A stretch of 64,000 nucleotides of DNA. Source: CAIYRG01 sp964494505 (GTDB lineage Bacteria; Pseudomonadota; Alphaproteobacteria; Micropepsales; Micropepsaceae). The stretch covers positions 62,001 through 126,000 of the forward strand of contig CAZBRO010000003.1 of the NCBI GenBank assembly GCA_964494505.1, written 5' to 3'. Positions 26,731 to 35,323 of this stretch are shown here, piece after piece. Position 1 is the stretch's first letter, and every line of letters begins with the position of its first letter. The notes under the pieces are model-generated. The model was not told the origin of the DNA. It did not search any database and worked only from the letters and a program-made list of their open reading frames with translations. Made by a program: the position numbers and the translations under genes.

Positions 26731-28065
26731 GTGCTGGAAGACGCATCCGCCAATCCCAACGACCTGCAATCCTATTGGCTTCCGTTCACGCCCAACCGTT
26801 CGTTCAAGGAGCGTCCGCGCCTGCTGGTGAAGGGCGAGGGCATGTATTACTGGGACAAGGCCGGGCGGAAGATTCTCGACGCGATTTCGGGATTGTGGTG
26901 CGTCAATGCGGGCCACGCGCAGAAGTCCATCGTTGCGGCGATCCAGGCGCAAGCGGCCGAATTGGATTATGCGCCGTCCTTCCATTTCGCCCATCCTAAA
27001 GTGGTGACGCTGGCCGCGCGTCTGACGGCGCTCGCGCCCAAGGGGCTGGAGAACGTCTTCTTCTGCAATTCGGGCTCGGAAGCCGCCGACACCGCGATGA
27101 AGATCGCGCGGGGGTATTTCTCCGCGAAAGGGCAGGGAGGGCGCTACCAGTTCGTCAGCCGGGCGCGCTCCTATCACGGCGTCAATTTCGGCGGCATGTC
27201 GCTGGGCGGCCTTCCCAACAACCTCAAGGGCTTCGGCCCGCTTGTTCCGGGTACGGAGCATCGCCTGCCGCTTCCCTACGATCCCGCGCGCGATCGCTAT
27301 TCCAAAGGCGAACCCGAAGGCGGCGCAGGATATGCCGATGCGCTGGAAACGATTTGTGCCGAGCAGGGCGCCGATACGATTGCCGCGGTGATCGTGGAGC
27401 CCATGACCGGATCGGGCGGGGTCTTCGCTTCGCCCAAGGCCTATCTGCCACGCCTGCGCGAAATCTGCGACCGCCACGGCATCCTTCTCATTTTCGATGA
27501 GGTGATCACCGGCTTTGGCCGGCTGGGTCACGCATTTGCCGCCGAACGCTATGGCGTGGTGCCCGACATGATCACCTTCGCAAAGGGCGTCACCAATGGC
27601 GCGGTGCCCATGGGCGGCGTGCTGGTGAAAAAGGAGATCTACGACGCCTTCGTGCCGGATTCGGATTACGCCATCGATATCTTCCATGGCTACACCTACA
27701 CCGGCCATCCGCTGGCGGCGGCGGCCGGCATCGCGACGCTCGATCTTTATCGCGACGAGGGCTTGTTCGAGCGCGGCCTGAAGCTGGAGCCGGTATTTGC
27801 CGATGCGATGCTGTCGCTGAAGGGCGCGCCCCATGTGGTGGACATCAGAAGCGTGGGGCTGGCGGCTGCCATCGAAATGGAGCCGATTCCCGGCGCGGCC
27901 GGCAAACGCGGCTACGACGCGCTGCAGCGCGCTTTTTTCGACGAGAACATGGTGGTGCGGATTTCCGGCGATACCATCGTTCTCATTCCGGCGCTGATCG
28001 CGACCGATACCGAAATCGCCCGGATGACCGACGGCGTGCGCGCCGTCCTCAACCGGCTGGATTGA
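26731..28065 (+). CDS. Class III omega-amino acid / beta-alanine-pyruvate aminotransferase-like
   Basis: 444 residues from a GTG at 26731. PLP fold-type I features: the N-terminal AISGLWCVNAGHAQ, FFCNSGSEAADTAMKIAR, VIVEPMTGSGGV, ILLIFDEVITGFGRLG (with the conserved Asp) and ITFAKGVTNGAVPMGGV, whose Lys forms the Schiff base. The family transfers amino groups from omega-amino acids, often to pyruvate, giving alanine. An alanine dehydrogenase is encoded right downstream, so the pair could convert omega-amines plus pyruvate to alanine and then recycle pyruvate and ammonia. Substrate specificity is not resolved. Confidence 0.88.
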   Translation: MLEDASANPNDLQSYWLPFTPNRSFKERPRLLVKGEGMYYWDKAGRKILDAISGLWCVNAGHAQKSIVAAIQAQAAELDYAPSFHFAHPKVVTLAARLTALAPKGLENVFFCNSGSEAADTAMKIARGYFSAKGQGGRYQFVSRARSYHGVNFGGMSLGGLPNNLKGFGPLVPGTEHRLPLPYDPARDRYSKGEPEGGAGYADALETICAEQGADTIAAVIVEPMTGSGGVFASPKAYLPRLREICDRHGILLIFDEVITGFGRLGHAFAAERYGVVPDMITFAKGVTNGAVPMGGVLVKKEIYDAFVPDSDYAIDIFHGYTYTGHPLAAAAGIATLDLYRDEGLFERGLKLEPVFADAMLSLKGAPHVVDIRSVGLAAAIEMEPIPGAAGKRGYDALQRAFFDENMVVRISGDTIVLIPALIATDTEIARMTDGVRAVLNRLD

Positions 28066-28072
28066 GATTAAC

Positions 28073-28122
28073 GATCCTCCTCCGTTTACGGGGGAGGTCC
28101 GGCCGAAGGCCGGGGAGGGGGA
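28073..28122. repeat. Palindromic intergenic repeat, family 1, single 50-base unit
   Basis: GATCCTCCTCCGTTTACGGG start and a GGCCGGGGAGGGGGA end. Same length and plan as the units at 45752. Its last purine run is 9 bases before the ald start codon and is the only Shine-Dalgarno-like sequence there. Confidence 0.85.
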
Positions 28123-28131
28123 TTTCCACCC

Positions 28132-29256
28132 ATGAAGATCGGCGTCCCCAAGGAGATCAAGAACAACGAATACCGCGTCGGCATGATTCCGGCCGCGGTA
28201 CGCGAATTGACCGCGCGCGGCCACACCGTCTTCGTCGAAGCCAAGGCGGGCGACGCCATCGATCTTTCCGACGACATTTATGCACGCGCCGGCGCGACGA
28301 TCCTCAAAACCGCGGACGAAATCTTCGACGCCGCCGACATGATCGTGAAGGTGAAGGAGCCGCAAGCCGCGGAAATCAAGCGCCTTCGCCGCGGACAGAC
28401 GCTGTTCACCTATCTCCATCTCGCGCCCGATCCGGAACAGACGCGCGGGCTGCTGGACGCAGGAATCGTGGGCATCGCCTATGAGACCGTGACGGACTCG
28501 CGCGGCGGGCTGCCGCTGCTCGCGCCCATGAGCGAAGTCGCAGGCCGCATGTCCATTCAGGCGGGCGCCCATGCGCTGGAAATGGAGCAGGGCGGCCGCG
28601 GCCAATTGCTCGGCGGCGTGCCGGGCGTCCCGGCCGCGCGCGTGGTCGTGCTGGGTGGCGGAGTGGTCGGCACCAATGCCGCGCGCATGGCGATGGGGCT
28701 GGAGGCCCACGTCACCGTGCTCGACGTTTCGCTCCCGCGGCTCTACGAGCTCGATCTGCAATTCGGCGCCATGCTGAACACCATCTATTCCACCATCGAT
28801 ACCATCGAGGAGCATGTGCTGGCGGCCGATCTCGTCATCGGCGCGGTGCTGCTGCCGGGTGCGGCGGCGCCAAAGCTCATCACCGAAGCGATGGTCCGTC
28901 AGATGAAGAAGGGCTCCGTGCTGGTCGATGTCGCCATCGATCAGGGCGGCTGTTCGGAGACGTCCCATCCGACCACGCATGCGAACCCGACCTACAGGGT
29001 CCATGACGTGGTGCATTATTGTGTCGCCAACATGCCGGGCGCGGTGGCGCGCACGTCCACCTTTGCGCTCAACAACGCGACGCTGCCTTTCGTGGTGGCG
29101 CTGGCCGAGCTGGGTCCGGAAAAGGCGATGGCGCAAAATTCGCACTTGCGCGCAGGCCTTAACGTCTACAAGGGCGCGCTGACCTACAAAGCCGTGGCCG
29201 ACGCGCAGAAGATTCCCTACAAGCACGCCGAAGAGGTGCTGGGACTATCGTATTAG
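28132..29256 (+). CDS. ald: Alanine dehydrogenase
   Basis: 374 residues, usual length. Motifs: MKIGVPKEIKNNEYRVGM, the FVEAKAGDAIDLSDD region, IVKVKEPQAAEI with the catalytic-site Lys, TYLHLAPDPEQT with His, and the NAD-binding VVVLGGGVVGTNAARMA. It interconverts L-alanine and pyruvate plus ammonia with NAD. It sits 66 bases after the aminotransferase gene on the same strand; the repeat between them supplies the ribosome-binding site. Confidence 0.97.
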   Translation: MKIGVPKEIKNNEYRVGMIPAAVRELTARGHTVFVEAKAGDAIDLSDDIYARAGATILKTADEIFDAADMIVKVKEPQAAEIKRLRRGQTLFTYLHLAPDPEQTRGLLDAGIVGIAYETVTDSRGGLPLLAPMSEVAGRMSIQAGAHALEMEQGGRGQLLGGVPGVPAARVVVLGGGVVGTNAARMAMGLEAHVTVLDVSLPRLYELDLQFGAMLNTIYSTIDTIEEHVLAADLVIGAVLLPGAAAPKLITEAMVRQMKKGSVLVDVAIDQGGCSETSHPTTHANPTYRVHDVVHYCVANMPGAVARTSTFALNNATLPFVVALAELGPEKAMAQNSHLRAGLNVYKGALTYKAVADAQKIPYKHAEEVLGLSY

Positions 29257-29264
29257 AGCTAAAC

Positions 29265-29398
29265 TGTCATCCCCGGCGAGCCGCGCGCGAGCGCGGCGAG
29301 GGAAGGGGACCCATCTCGTCGAAAATCGATTTCGTTATATCACGAAAGGGTTCCCTTCCCCTCGCGATGCCTTCCGCATCGCTCAGCCGGGAATGACA
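29265..29398. repeat. Inverted-repeat element, family 3 (TGTCATCCCCGG...CCGGGAATGACA)
   Basis: Terminal inverted repeats TGTCATCCCCGGC (29265-29277) and GCCGGGAATGACA (29386-29398), one mismatch. The inside holds smaller palindromes, GCGAGGG...CCCTTCCCCTCGC. No ORF. Similar ends flank 51419-51532. Confidence 0.8.
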
Positions 29399-29444
29399 AG
29401 GTGTTTTTATTTCAAATGCTGTTGCTTGGCGCTATGAACGCACC

Positions 29445-29870
29445 ATGGCCCGCATCCCCGTCACCGGCGACATATCCATCGACGAAGACGAGTTCTCCGA
29501 AAGCTTCGTGCTGGCGTCGGGGCCGGGCGGGCAGAACGTCAACAAGGTCTCCTCGGCCGTCCAACTCCGCTTCGACGTCGCCCGTTCGCCCTCGCTCCCC
29601 GAGGAGACGCGGGTGCGGCTGATGGCGCTTTCCGGGAACCGCCTGACCAAGGACGGCGTGCTCGTCATCGTCTCGCGCGCCCACCGCACGCAGGAGCGCA
29701 ACCGGGCCGATGCGCGCGCCAAGCTTTTCGAACTGATCGAACGCGCCGCGACGCCGCCCAAGCCCCGCCGGCCCACCAAGCCGACAAAAGCCAGCAAACG
29801 CCGCCGCCTGGAAACCAAGATCGCCCGTTCCCGGATCAAGCGCGCCCGCGGCCCCGTTCGTGACGAATGA
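29445..29870 (+). CDS. arfB: ArfB (YaeJ) peptidyl-tRNA hydrolase, ribosome rescue
   Basis: 141 residues. The GGQ motif is at residues 28-30 in SGPGGQNVNKVSSAVQLRFD, the release-factor catalytic loop. There is no codon-reading domain, which distinguishes ArfB from release factors. The C-terminal tail (KPRRPTKPTKASKRRRLETK...) is long and basic, as required to thread into the empty mRNA channel of a stalled ribosome. It frees non-stop complexes by hydrolysing peptidyl-tRNA. Monocistronic. Confidence 0.95.
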   Translation: MARIPVTGDISIDEDEFSESFVLASGPGGQNVNKVSSAVQLRFDVARSPSLPEETRVRLMALSGNRLTKDGVLVIVSRAHRTQERNRADARAKLFELIERAATPPKPRRPTKPTKASKRRRLETKIARSRIKRARGPVRDE

Positions 29871-29963
29871 AATTCGAGCGAATGGCTTAACAACTCCTTT
29901 GGGTTAACGATCCGGAAACGCCCTCTCGCGTAAACTCCGCCCTGAAACCCTCGTCAGGGACGC

Positions 29964-31253
29964 GTGCGAGACGTGACCGGCATTCCCAATATCGACCCAT
30001 CGGTCGTCATCAACGCCATCTTCGCGTGGTTCGTGCACCAGTTCTTTCAGCTCGACGCACTTACCGCCGGTGCTGCCCTGCTGCTGACCGCCGCCGCGCT
30101 GCTCGCCGCCCGCCAAATGCGCGCCCGCAGCCGCCGCCTCGCGACGCTGGAAACCGGCATCGCGAGCTTGCGCGTCGAACATGAGGCGGTAAAGACCGCG
30201 CTCGACGCCACCAAAAGGGACGTGGCCGAAGTGACGCTCGCGATCGCGCAAAAGAGCGAATCCCGCGAGCGCAGAATCGCCGCCGAACTGAAATCGCTCG
30301 AAGGTCTGGTCCGCGATTTTGCCGCCAAGACATCGGTGCGCGCCGTTCCGCAGCCTCGTCCTGCCGCTCCGCGGCCCCTCGCCCGCGAGCCCTCGCGGGC
30401 CGATTCCGCGATGCTCGAAATCATCCGCCGCGCGCTCGAAGACAACCGCGTCGATCTGTTCCTCCAGCCGATTGTCTCCTTGCCGCAACGCAAGGTCCGC
30501 TTCTTCGAGGCGCTGTCGCGGCTCAGGTCGGAAGACGGGCAGATCGTCATGCCGGCGCAATTCGTCAAGGTCGCCGCGCCTGCGGGGCTTATGAGCGTGG
30601 TGGACAATCTCCTCCTCTTGCGCTGCATCCAGATGGTCCGGCGGCTTGGGCAGAAGAATCGCGACATCGCGGTGTTCTGCAACATCTCCGCGCATACGCT
30701 GGCCGATGCGGATTTTCCGCAATTGCTCGATTTTCTTCACCGGAACCGCGATCTCAAGGATCAGATCGTTTTCGAATTCGCGCAAAGTGCGGTGCTGAAG
30801 GCGGGCACGTCCGAGGAAGCCAATCTGCGCTATCTCTCCGGCCTCGGCTTCAAGCTGTCCATGGATCAGGTCACGGCGCTCGACGCCGATTTCGCGCGCG
30901 CGCGGCGGCTCGGGTTCCAGTTCGTGAAAGTCGGCGCGGATATGCTGATTTCGGGCATGACCGACGCAAGATCGGCACTCGCCGCGGAGGATCTGAAGGA
31001 TCTCCTCGCGCGCAACGGATTGTCGCTCATCGTCGAGCGCATCGAGAACGAAAAGACCGTCGTGCAGCTGTTGGAGTTCAACGTCGATTTCGGCCAGGGC
31101 TATCTCTTCGGCGAGCCCAAGCCGATCCGCGAGGATAAGCCCATCCGTGAGGAAGCAGGTGCCGTTCCGGCTCCCGCGCTTGCGGCGGAACCTGTCACGA
31201 ACGTCATGGCGTTGCGCAAGGGCGCTGCCGCTCTCGTCCGCCGCGCCGGCTAA
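29964..31253 (+). CDS. Membrane-anchored coiled-coil protein with a degenerate EAL domain, TipF-like
   Basis: 429 residues from a GTG. N-terminal hydrophobic segment at about residues 14-50, then a coiled coil at about 52-120 (RLATLETGIASLRVEHEAVK), then an EAL domain at about 150-395. The EAL motif survives (RFFEALSRLRSEDGQ), as does CNISAHTL and the final GQGYLFGEPKP. The DDFG motif is replaced by MDQVTALDADFA and the LKID motif by FVKVG, so metal-binding acids are missing and phosphodiesterase activity is unlikely. The layout matches TipF of Caulobacter, a c-di-GMP-binding protein needed for flagellum placement. No flagellar genes are in this window. Confidence 0.75.
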   Translation: MRDVTGIPNIDPSVVINAIFAWFVHQFFQLDALTAGAALLLTAAALLAARQMRARSRRLATLETGIASLRVEHEAVKTALDATKRDVAEVTLAIAQKSESRERRIAAELKSLEGLVRDFAAKTSVRAVPQPRPAAPRPLAREPSRADSAMLEIIRRALEDNRVDLFLQPIVSLPQRKVRFFEALSRLRSEDGQIVMPAQFVKVAAPAGLMSVVDNLLLLRCIQMVRRLGQKNRDIAVFCNISAHTLADADFPQLLDFLHRNRDLKDQIVFEFAQSAVLKAGTSEEANLRYLSGLGFKLSMDQVTALDADFARARRLGFQFVKVGADMLISGMTDARSALAAEDLKDLLARNGLSLIVERIENEKTVVQLLEFNVDFGQGYLFGEPKPIREDKPIREEAGAVPAPALAAEPVTNVMALRKGAAALVRRAG

Positions 31254-31254
31254 G

Positions 31255-32460
31255 TCACTTCTTCAGCGTCGCGCCCGCGAGTTGGCCGACCGCGCCGAGC
31301 GTCGTTTGCGCGGCATTCAGGCCGAGACGGAAATCCTTGTCCGAGAAGGTCGCGAACACGTCCGTGGGCTGATGCCAATGCGGGTCCCAGCCGCTGCCGA
31401 TCTGCGTGCCGCGCTCGTTCTCCCTTAGCGACACCGAGGCGACCACATCCTGGAAATCCACCGAATCGGTGTTCGTCATGTGGCTGCCGGTGACCGCGGG
31501 ATAATCCGAGGCATATTTCTCGTTCGCCCCTTCGATGAACCAGGCAAGAGCGTTCGCATCGGCGGCGAATTTCGCTTTTCCCTGGAATTCGATGTTGATG
31601 TCGGCTTCGGGGCGCTGCTCCGGGCTGATGCTCCCGTCGGGACGGGGCGCGCCATGGTCGAACAGCATCATGTCGTGCTGGATCATTCCGAGCCATCTCG
31701 GTTCGGGATACTTGCCGGAACCCGCCGGGTTCTCCTTGCCCTGCAGTGCGCGGCGCTGCGCGACATAGGCGCGCGAGCCCTGATGCCCGGTCTCCTCGTT
31801 GTTCCAGAGCGCAAAGCGGATCGTGCGCTCGGTTGCGACATCGGGGCTCGAAAGAATGCGCGCAAGCTCCATCACCAGCGCCGTACCCGAGCCGTCGTCA
31901 TTGGCGGCTTCGCCCCAGCCGTGACCGTCCATATGCGCGGACACGATGTACATTTCGTCGGGATGGGTCGTGCCCACTTTGGTGCAATAGATTTCCTCGC
32001 GCGGGCCCGGCACCGCGGGCGGCGTATCGAGCGCGCGCAGCTTCGGATCGGGCTGCTTGTTGGGATCGCCGTTGAGGCCGGTGGGATTGCGCTTATAGCG
32101 CCCGCGGCCGCCGCCGAGCGTGCGTTCGGGCTCGCTGCCATTGGCCGGACTTGCCACTTCGACTTTGGGTTCGCTGCCGGTGCGGCCAACTTCGTTGTAG
32201 TCGTATTTCAGGCGCTCGGTGGCGCAGCCATAGCTCTTGAGCTGGGACTCGATCCAATCGATGGCCTTGCGGTTGCGCTCCGTGCCCTGGCGCCGGTCGC
32301 CGAATTGGGTCAGCGCCTTGATGGTGGCCTTGTAGCGCGCGAAATCGAGCCGTCCGACGAGTGTGGCAACCGGATCGGCGGCGGTCTCTGCGGCCGACGC
32401 GCCGTCGCTGGCAGTCAGTGCTGCGATCGTCAAGAGGCTCAAACGTGTAATGCGCTTCAT
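31255..32460 (-). CDS. Exported M28-family metallopeptidase
   Basis: 401 residues from the ATG at 32460. Signal peptide MKRITRLSLLTIAALTASDGASAAE. The M28 core is clear: IVSAHMDGHGWGEAANDDGSG (His and bridging Asp ligands), then LWNNEETGHQGS (catalytic Glu pair), a WLGMIQHDMM Asp stretch, and a late HWHQPTDV His. M28 enzymes are di-zinc aminopeptidases or carboxypeptidases. The extended N-terminal part may be a PA-like insertion. It lies convergent with the EAL gene, 1 base apart. Role is probably peptide degradation in the periplasm. Confidence 0.88.
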   Translation of the reverse strand: MKRITRLSLLTIAALTASDGASAAETAADPVATLVGRLDFARYKATIKALTQFGDRRQGTERNRKAIDWIESQLKSYGCATERLKYDYNEVGRTGSEPKVEVASPANGSEPERTLGGGRGRYKRNPTGLNGDPNKQPDPKLRALDTPPAVPGPREEIYCTKVGTTHPDEMYIVSAHMDGHGWGEAANDDGSGTALVMELARILSSPDVATERTIRFALWNNEETGHQGSRAYVAQRRALQGKENPAGSGKYPEPRWLGMIQHDMMLFDHGAPRPDGSISPEQRPEADINIEFQGKAKFAADANALAWFIEGANEKYASDYPAVTGSHMTNTDSVDFQDVVASVSLRENERGTQIGSGWDPHWHQPTDVFATFSDKDFRLGLNAAQTTLGAVGQLAGATLKK

Positions 32461-32551
32461 GTCTAGATTGCCCATCAAAGTCGCGAGAGTGGCCGGTCAA
32501 AATTAGAGGATACAGCCTACAAGATACAAGGACCGGGATACCGCATCGCAA

Positions 32552-33052
32552 TCAGTCTCGAACCGCAAGTGGGAAGAAATGGGTACAAAGAGAAAGTAGA
32601 AAAGCCGCAATCAATATCATCGCGTTCCCAATTAGGAAGCGATTATAAACTGCGCGATTTGAACTCCACGATTCGCGACGTGAAAAAGTCTTGAAAGCGA
32701 GCCATCCAGCAACGGCTTCCCACCGGTCCATATGAAGCAAAATTGGATAGGAAAAAAGCTCGAGCGATCCCAATATCGATGGGTGCCAGTAATCATGCAG
32801 GCCCGCAAAGGGATGGTTGTAACCACAAAAATCCTTCCGAAAATTCCACCAGAACTTTCGGCATCTGGGTGGCGACCTAAAGGGGGCAAGTTGTTTCCGC
32901 AAAAGTTCATCAGTTGCGTCATTGCTTGGAAACTGCGGGGGAAACATAAATTCCATAACCCGAATGGACGACATAATGGCACGCACTACCAACGCAGTCG
33001 CGATTATGGCTAAGAGATAACAATAAAAATCACGGGGCAAGACGTTATCCAT
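32552..33052 (-). CDS. Low-GC membrane protein of unknown function
   Basis: 166 residues, starting at the ATG at 33052. Two hydrophobic segments, about residues 10-28 (FYCYLLAIIATALVVRAIM) and 140-162 (FLIGNAMILIAAFLLSLCTHFF). A middle part rich in aromatics and basic residues (RKFWWNFRKDFCGYNH). Base composition is very different: 26 of 60 bases are G or C at 32581-32640 and again at 32641-32700, against 38 of 60 at 34141-34200. That and the lack of recognisable relatives suggest recent acquisition. Start has only a weak Shine-Dalgarno. Not recognised. Confidence 0.5.
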   Translation of the reverse strand: MDNVLPRDFYCYLLAIIATALVVRAIMSSIRVMEFMFPPQFPSNDATDELLRKQLAPFRSPPRCRKFWWNFRKDFCGYNHPFAGLHDYWHPSILGSLELFSYPILLHMDRWEAVAGWLAFKTFSRRESWSSNRAVYNRFLIGNAMILIAAFLLSLCTHFFPLAVRD

Positions 33053-33123
33053 CGTCAGACCCCGCTTGATTCATGCTTTGCTTATCCGTGCGGTCTCAGC
33101 TTAGCCGAAATGGATGAGAACCC

Positions 33124-34200
33124 TTAAATCTTCAGCATACGGATCAGATTGCCGCCCAGGATGTCTTCCTTGTCCTGATTGCTGAGGAACTTGGCGTTCA
33201 CGATGGTGTCCACCATGTCCGGCCAGTTGAACGGCATGTCGGTGCCGTAGACGACCTGGCTCACGCCCATTTCGGCCACTTGGTGGCGCAGACCCTCGTC
33301 CGAAAACACCATCGCATCGGCCAGGATGTTCGACTTCAGATACGTGCTGGGGCGTTTTTTGTTGGCGCATTTCGCGTTGGCCCGGACATCGCACGTCACT
33401 TCGGTGCGCCCGAAATAGGCCGGCAGATAGCCGCCGCCATGGGCGCCCACCACCTTCAAATTCGGGAAGCGGTCGAACGTGCCGTCGAAGATCAGCTTGG
33501 TCAGGAACAGCGCCGTTTCCATCGGATTGCCGACGATGTTGCCGAGATCGCCGCGGCCCTCGAAGCGGCCCTTCTCCACGATGTCGTCGGCGTTGGTCGG
33601 GTGCATGAACACCGGCACGCCCAATTCCTCGGCCTTCTTCCAGAACGGATCGTATTTCTCCGACGACGGCACTTCGCCCTTGATGTTGCCGCCGACCGAT
33701 GCGCCCTTGAGGCCCAGAGTCTTCACCGCGTATTCCAATTGCTCGGCCGCCAGATCGGGATGCTGGATCGACGGCGAGGTCAGGCCCACGAAGCGGTCGG
33801 AATGGGCCTTGCACCAGTCCGAGACGCCTTCGTCGTGGACGCGCACGATCTTGGCGGCGAGGTCGCGGTTCGCGCCATACCACCAATATTGGTTGATGCT
33901 GACGACCTGCATGTCGATGCCGCGCGAATCCATGGCGGCGATGCGGTCTGGACCCAGGATCTGATTGCGCGGGTAGTCGCCCTTGACGTCGGAACCCGCG
34001 AGCAGCTCGCCCGATTTGGGAATGACGAGATGGGCGTGGATGTCGATCACCTTCACGCGCTTGCCGGCGACCATGACCTCTTTGCGCGCGCCCCCTTGGG
34101 CCTGCGCGGCGAAGGAGCGGCTTCCCAGTCCGCCGGTGAAATAGGCGGTGCCGGCCGCAGCCGCGGCGCCCAAAAGAAAGTGTCGGCGATTTGCTTGCAT
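33124..34200 (-). CDS. Tat-exported amidohydrolase (ACMSD/LigY-like)
   Basis: 358 residues from the ATG at 34200 (GGGAGGAA 7 bases upstream). Twin-arginine signal (MQANRRHFLLGAAAAAGTAYF). The metal motif HAH is at residues 55-57 (VIDIHAHLV), followed by VQVVSINQ-like strand, GVPVFMHPTNADD with a metal-binding His, VVGAHGGGYLP with another His, and GTDMPFNWPD with the catalytic Asp. That is the amidohydrolase_2 family containing ACMSD decarboxylase and related C-C hydrolases. Its export by Tat is unusual but common in such paralogues. Substrate unknown. Confidence 0.85.
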   Translation of the reverse strand: MQANRRHFLLGAAAAAGTAYFTGGLGSRSFAAQAQGGARKEVMVAGKRVKVIDIHAHLVIPKSGELLAGSDVKGDYPRNQILGPDRIAAMDSRGIDMQVVSINQYWWYGANRDLAAKIVRVHDEGVSDWCKAHSDRFVGLTSPSIQHPDLAAEQLEYAVKTLGLKGASVGGNIKGEVPSSEKYDPFWKKAEELGVPVFMHPTNADDIVEKGRFEGRGDLGNIVGNPMETALFLTKLIFDGTFDRFPNLKVVGAHGGGYLPAYFGRTEVTCDVRANAKCANKKRPSTYLKSNILADAMVFSDEGLRHQVAEMGVSQVVYGTDMPFNWPDMVDTIVNAKFLSNQDKEDILGGNLIRMLKI

Positions 34201-34256
34201 GATGGATTCCTCCCTCGCCCTTTGGGCTTAAGGGAGACGTTCCGGCAGCCCTATGT

Positions 34257-35174
34257 TCAAGTCAATCCCCGGCCACGCGCCCGCGTGCGCCGGCCTATGG
34301 GAAACAGGAGAACGATCAGCCCCGTGAGCAAAAGCGCGGCACTCGGGGGCTCGGGGAAATTGGCATAGACGAAATAGGTTTCCGTCGGGCCCGAATTTTG
34401 GGTGAGGAGCGGGGGCGGGGGCGGCGGCGGGATCAGCGGCGGAGCCGGCGGCAGATTGGCCGCTCTCGGCACCGCGGTCAGCGTCAGCGACAGGCCGTAT
34501 CCCGGAGGCAGCGACCAGAAATCGGAGAACGCCTGGCCGAACCCGAGCGAATGCAGAATCTTGCCGCCCGCGGCCAGCGAGCCGTCGAATTCGTAATTCC
34601 CGTCGGGCACGTCGGCGGTCAAAACCGCGTTGACCGTGGTGGTCTTGCCGGTGTTGTCCAGGGTGATGGTTTCGAGGTCGTGAATGGGATCTGCGGCGAC
34701 GTCGAGCGAATCGACCTTGCCGAAGACCTCGACCGAGGCAACCGGGTTGAGGCTCCCCAAAGGCTGGATGCCGAGGAAGCCGGAATAGAAGCCGGTCAGG
34801 GTCATCGTCCAGCCATTGGGCGAGCCCGAAAGCCGGAAGGGCCGGTCGAATGCGACGACCTGGGTCGCGTCCGTATCGTTGAAGAATCCCGATCGCGCAT
34901 CGACGAAGGAACGCATGAAGGCGGTCGACGGCCCGATGTCGCCCGCGGCGCCGAGATTCGTCGTCTGAAGGTTCGCCGTCGCAGCCGCGCCGAAATTGGC
35001 CGCAGCCGTGTAGGGACCGGTGCCGCCTACCAGCGTGGTGAACGTCACGTCATAGGAATCCAGCCATTGGAAGACAGGCACGGCTGCGGCCGGCTGCGCC
35101 AGCCCGCTCGCGAGCGCGCAAAGGACGGCGCCGATATGCGCCGTGCGGAATCCGGCAATCGTTGACCTACGCAT
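34257..35174 (-). CDS. PEP-CTERM-type exported protein
   Basis: 305 residues from the ATG at 35174 (AAGGGGTGG 8 bases upstream). Signal peptide MRRSTIAGFRTAHIGAVLCALASGLAQPAAA. The middle contains beta-rich sequence (YDVTFTTLVGGTGPY, VVAFDRPFRLSGSPNGWTMT) and a proline run (PPAPPLIPPPPPPPLL). The C-terminal sorting signal is FPEPPSAALLLTGLIVLLFP followed by RRTRARGRG. Exosortase processing is inferred. With the protein at 18017 this is the second such protein in the window. Confidence 0.78.
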   Translation of the reverse strand: MRRSTIAGFRTAHIGAVLCALASGLAQPAAAVPVFQWLDSYDVTFTTLVGGTGPYTAAANFGAAATANLQTTNLGAAGDIGPSTAFMRSFVDARSGFFNDTDATQVVAFDRPFRLSGSPNGWTMTLTGFYSGFLGIQPLGSLNPVASVEVFGKVDSLDVAADPIHDLETITLDNTGKTTTVNAVLTADVPDGNYEFDGSLAAGGKILHSLGFGQAFSDFWSLPPGYGLSLTLTAVPRAANLPPAPPLIPPPPPPPLLTQNSGPTETYFVYANFPEPPSAALLLTGLIVLLFPIGRRTRARGRGLT

Positions 35175-35323
35175 CGCGCCACCCCTTTCGCGAAGGTTTG
35201 GCCGTCCGAGGCAATTCGGCAGGGTCGACGTCCGCCCCTCCAAGCGGCGAGCATTATACTCCTTCGATGACGTCCTGAAAATCGCGCCGGTGTGCTAGTT
35301 TCGCGTGACGGCTGGACCGGCGG

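Noticed and set aside
25219..29226. Very long antisense open frame (about 1335 codons) across several plus-strand genes
   Set aside because: It is the antisense shadow of the Tyr/Gly-rich, aminotransferase and ald genes, which have clear motifs; high GC content removes stops in the opposite frame.
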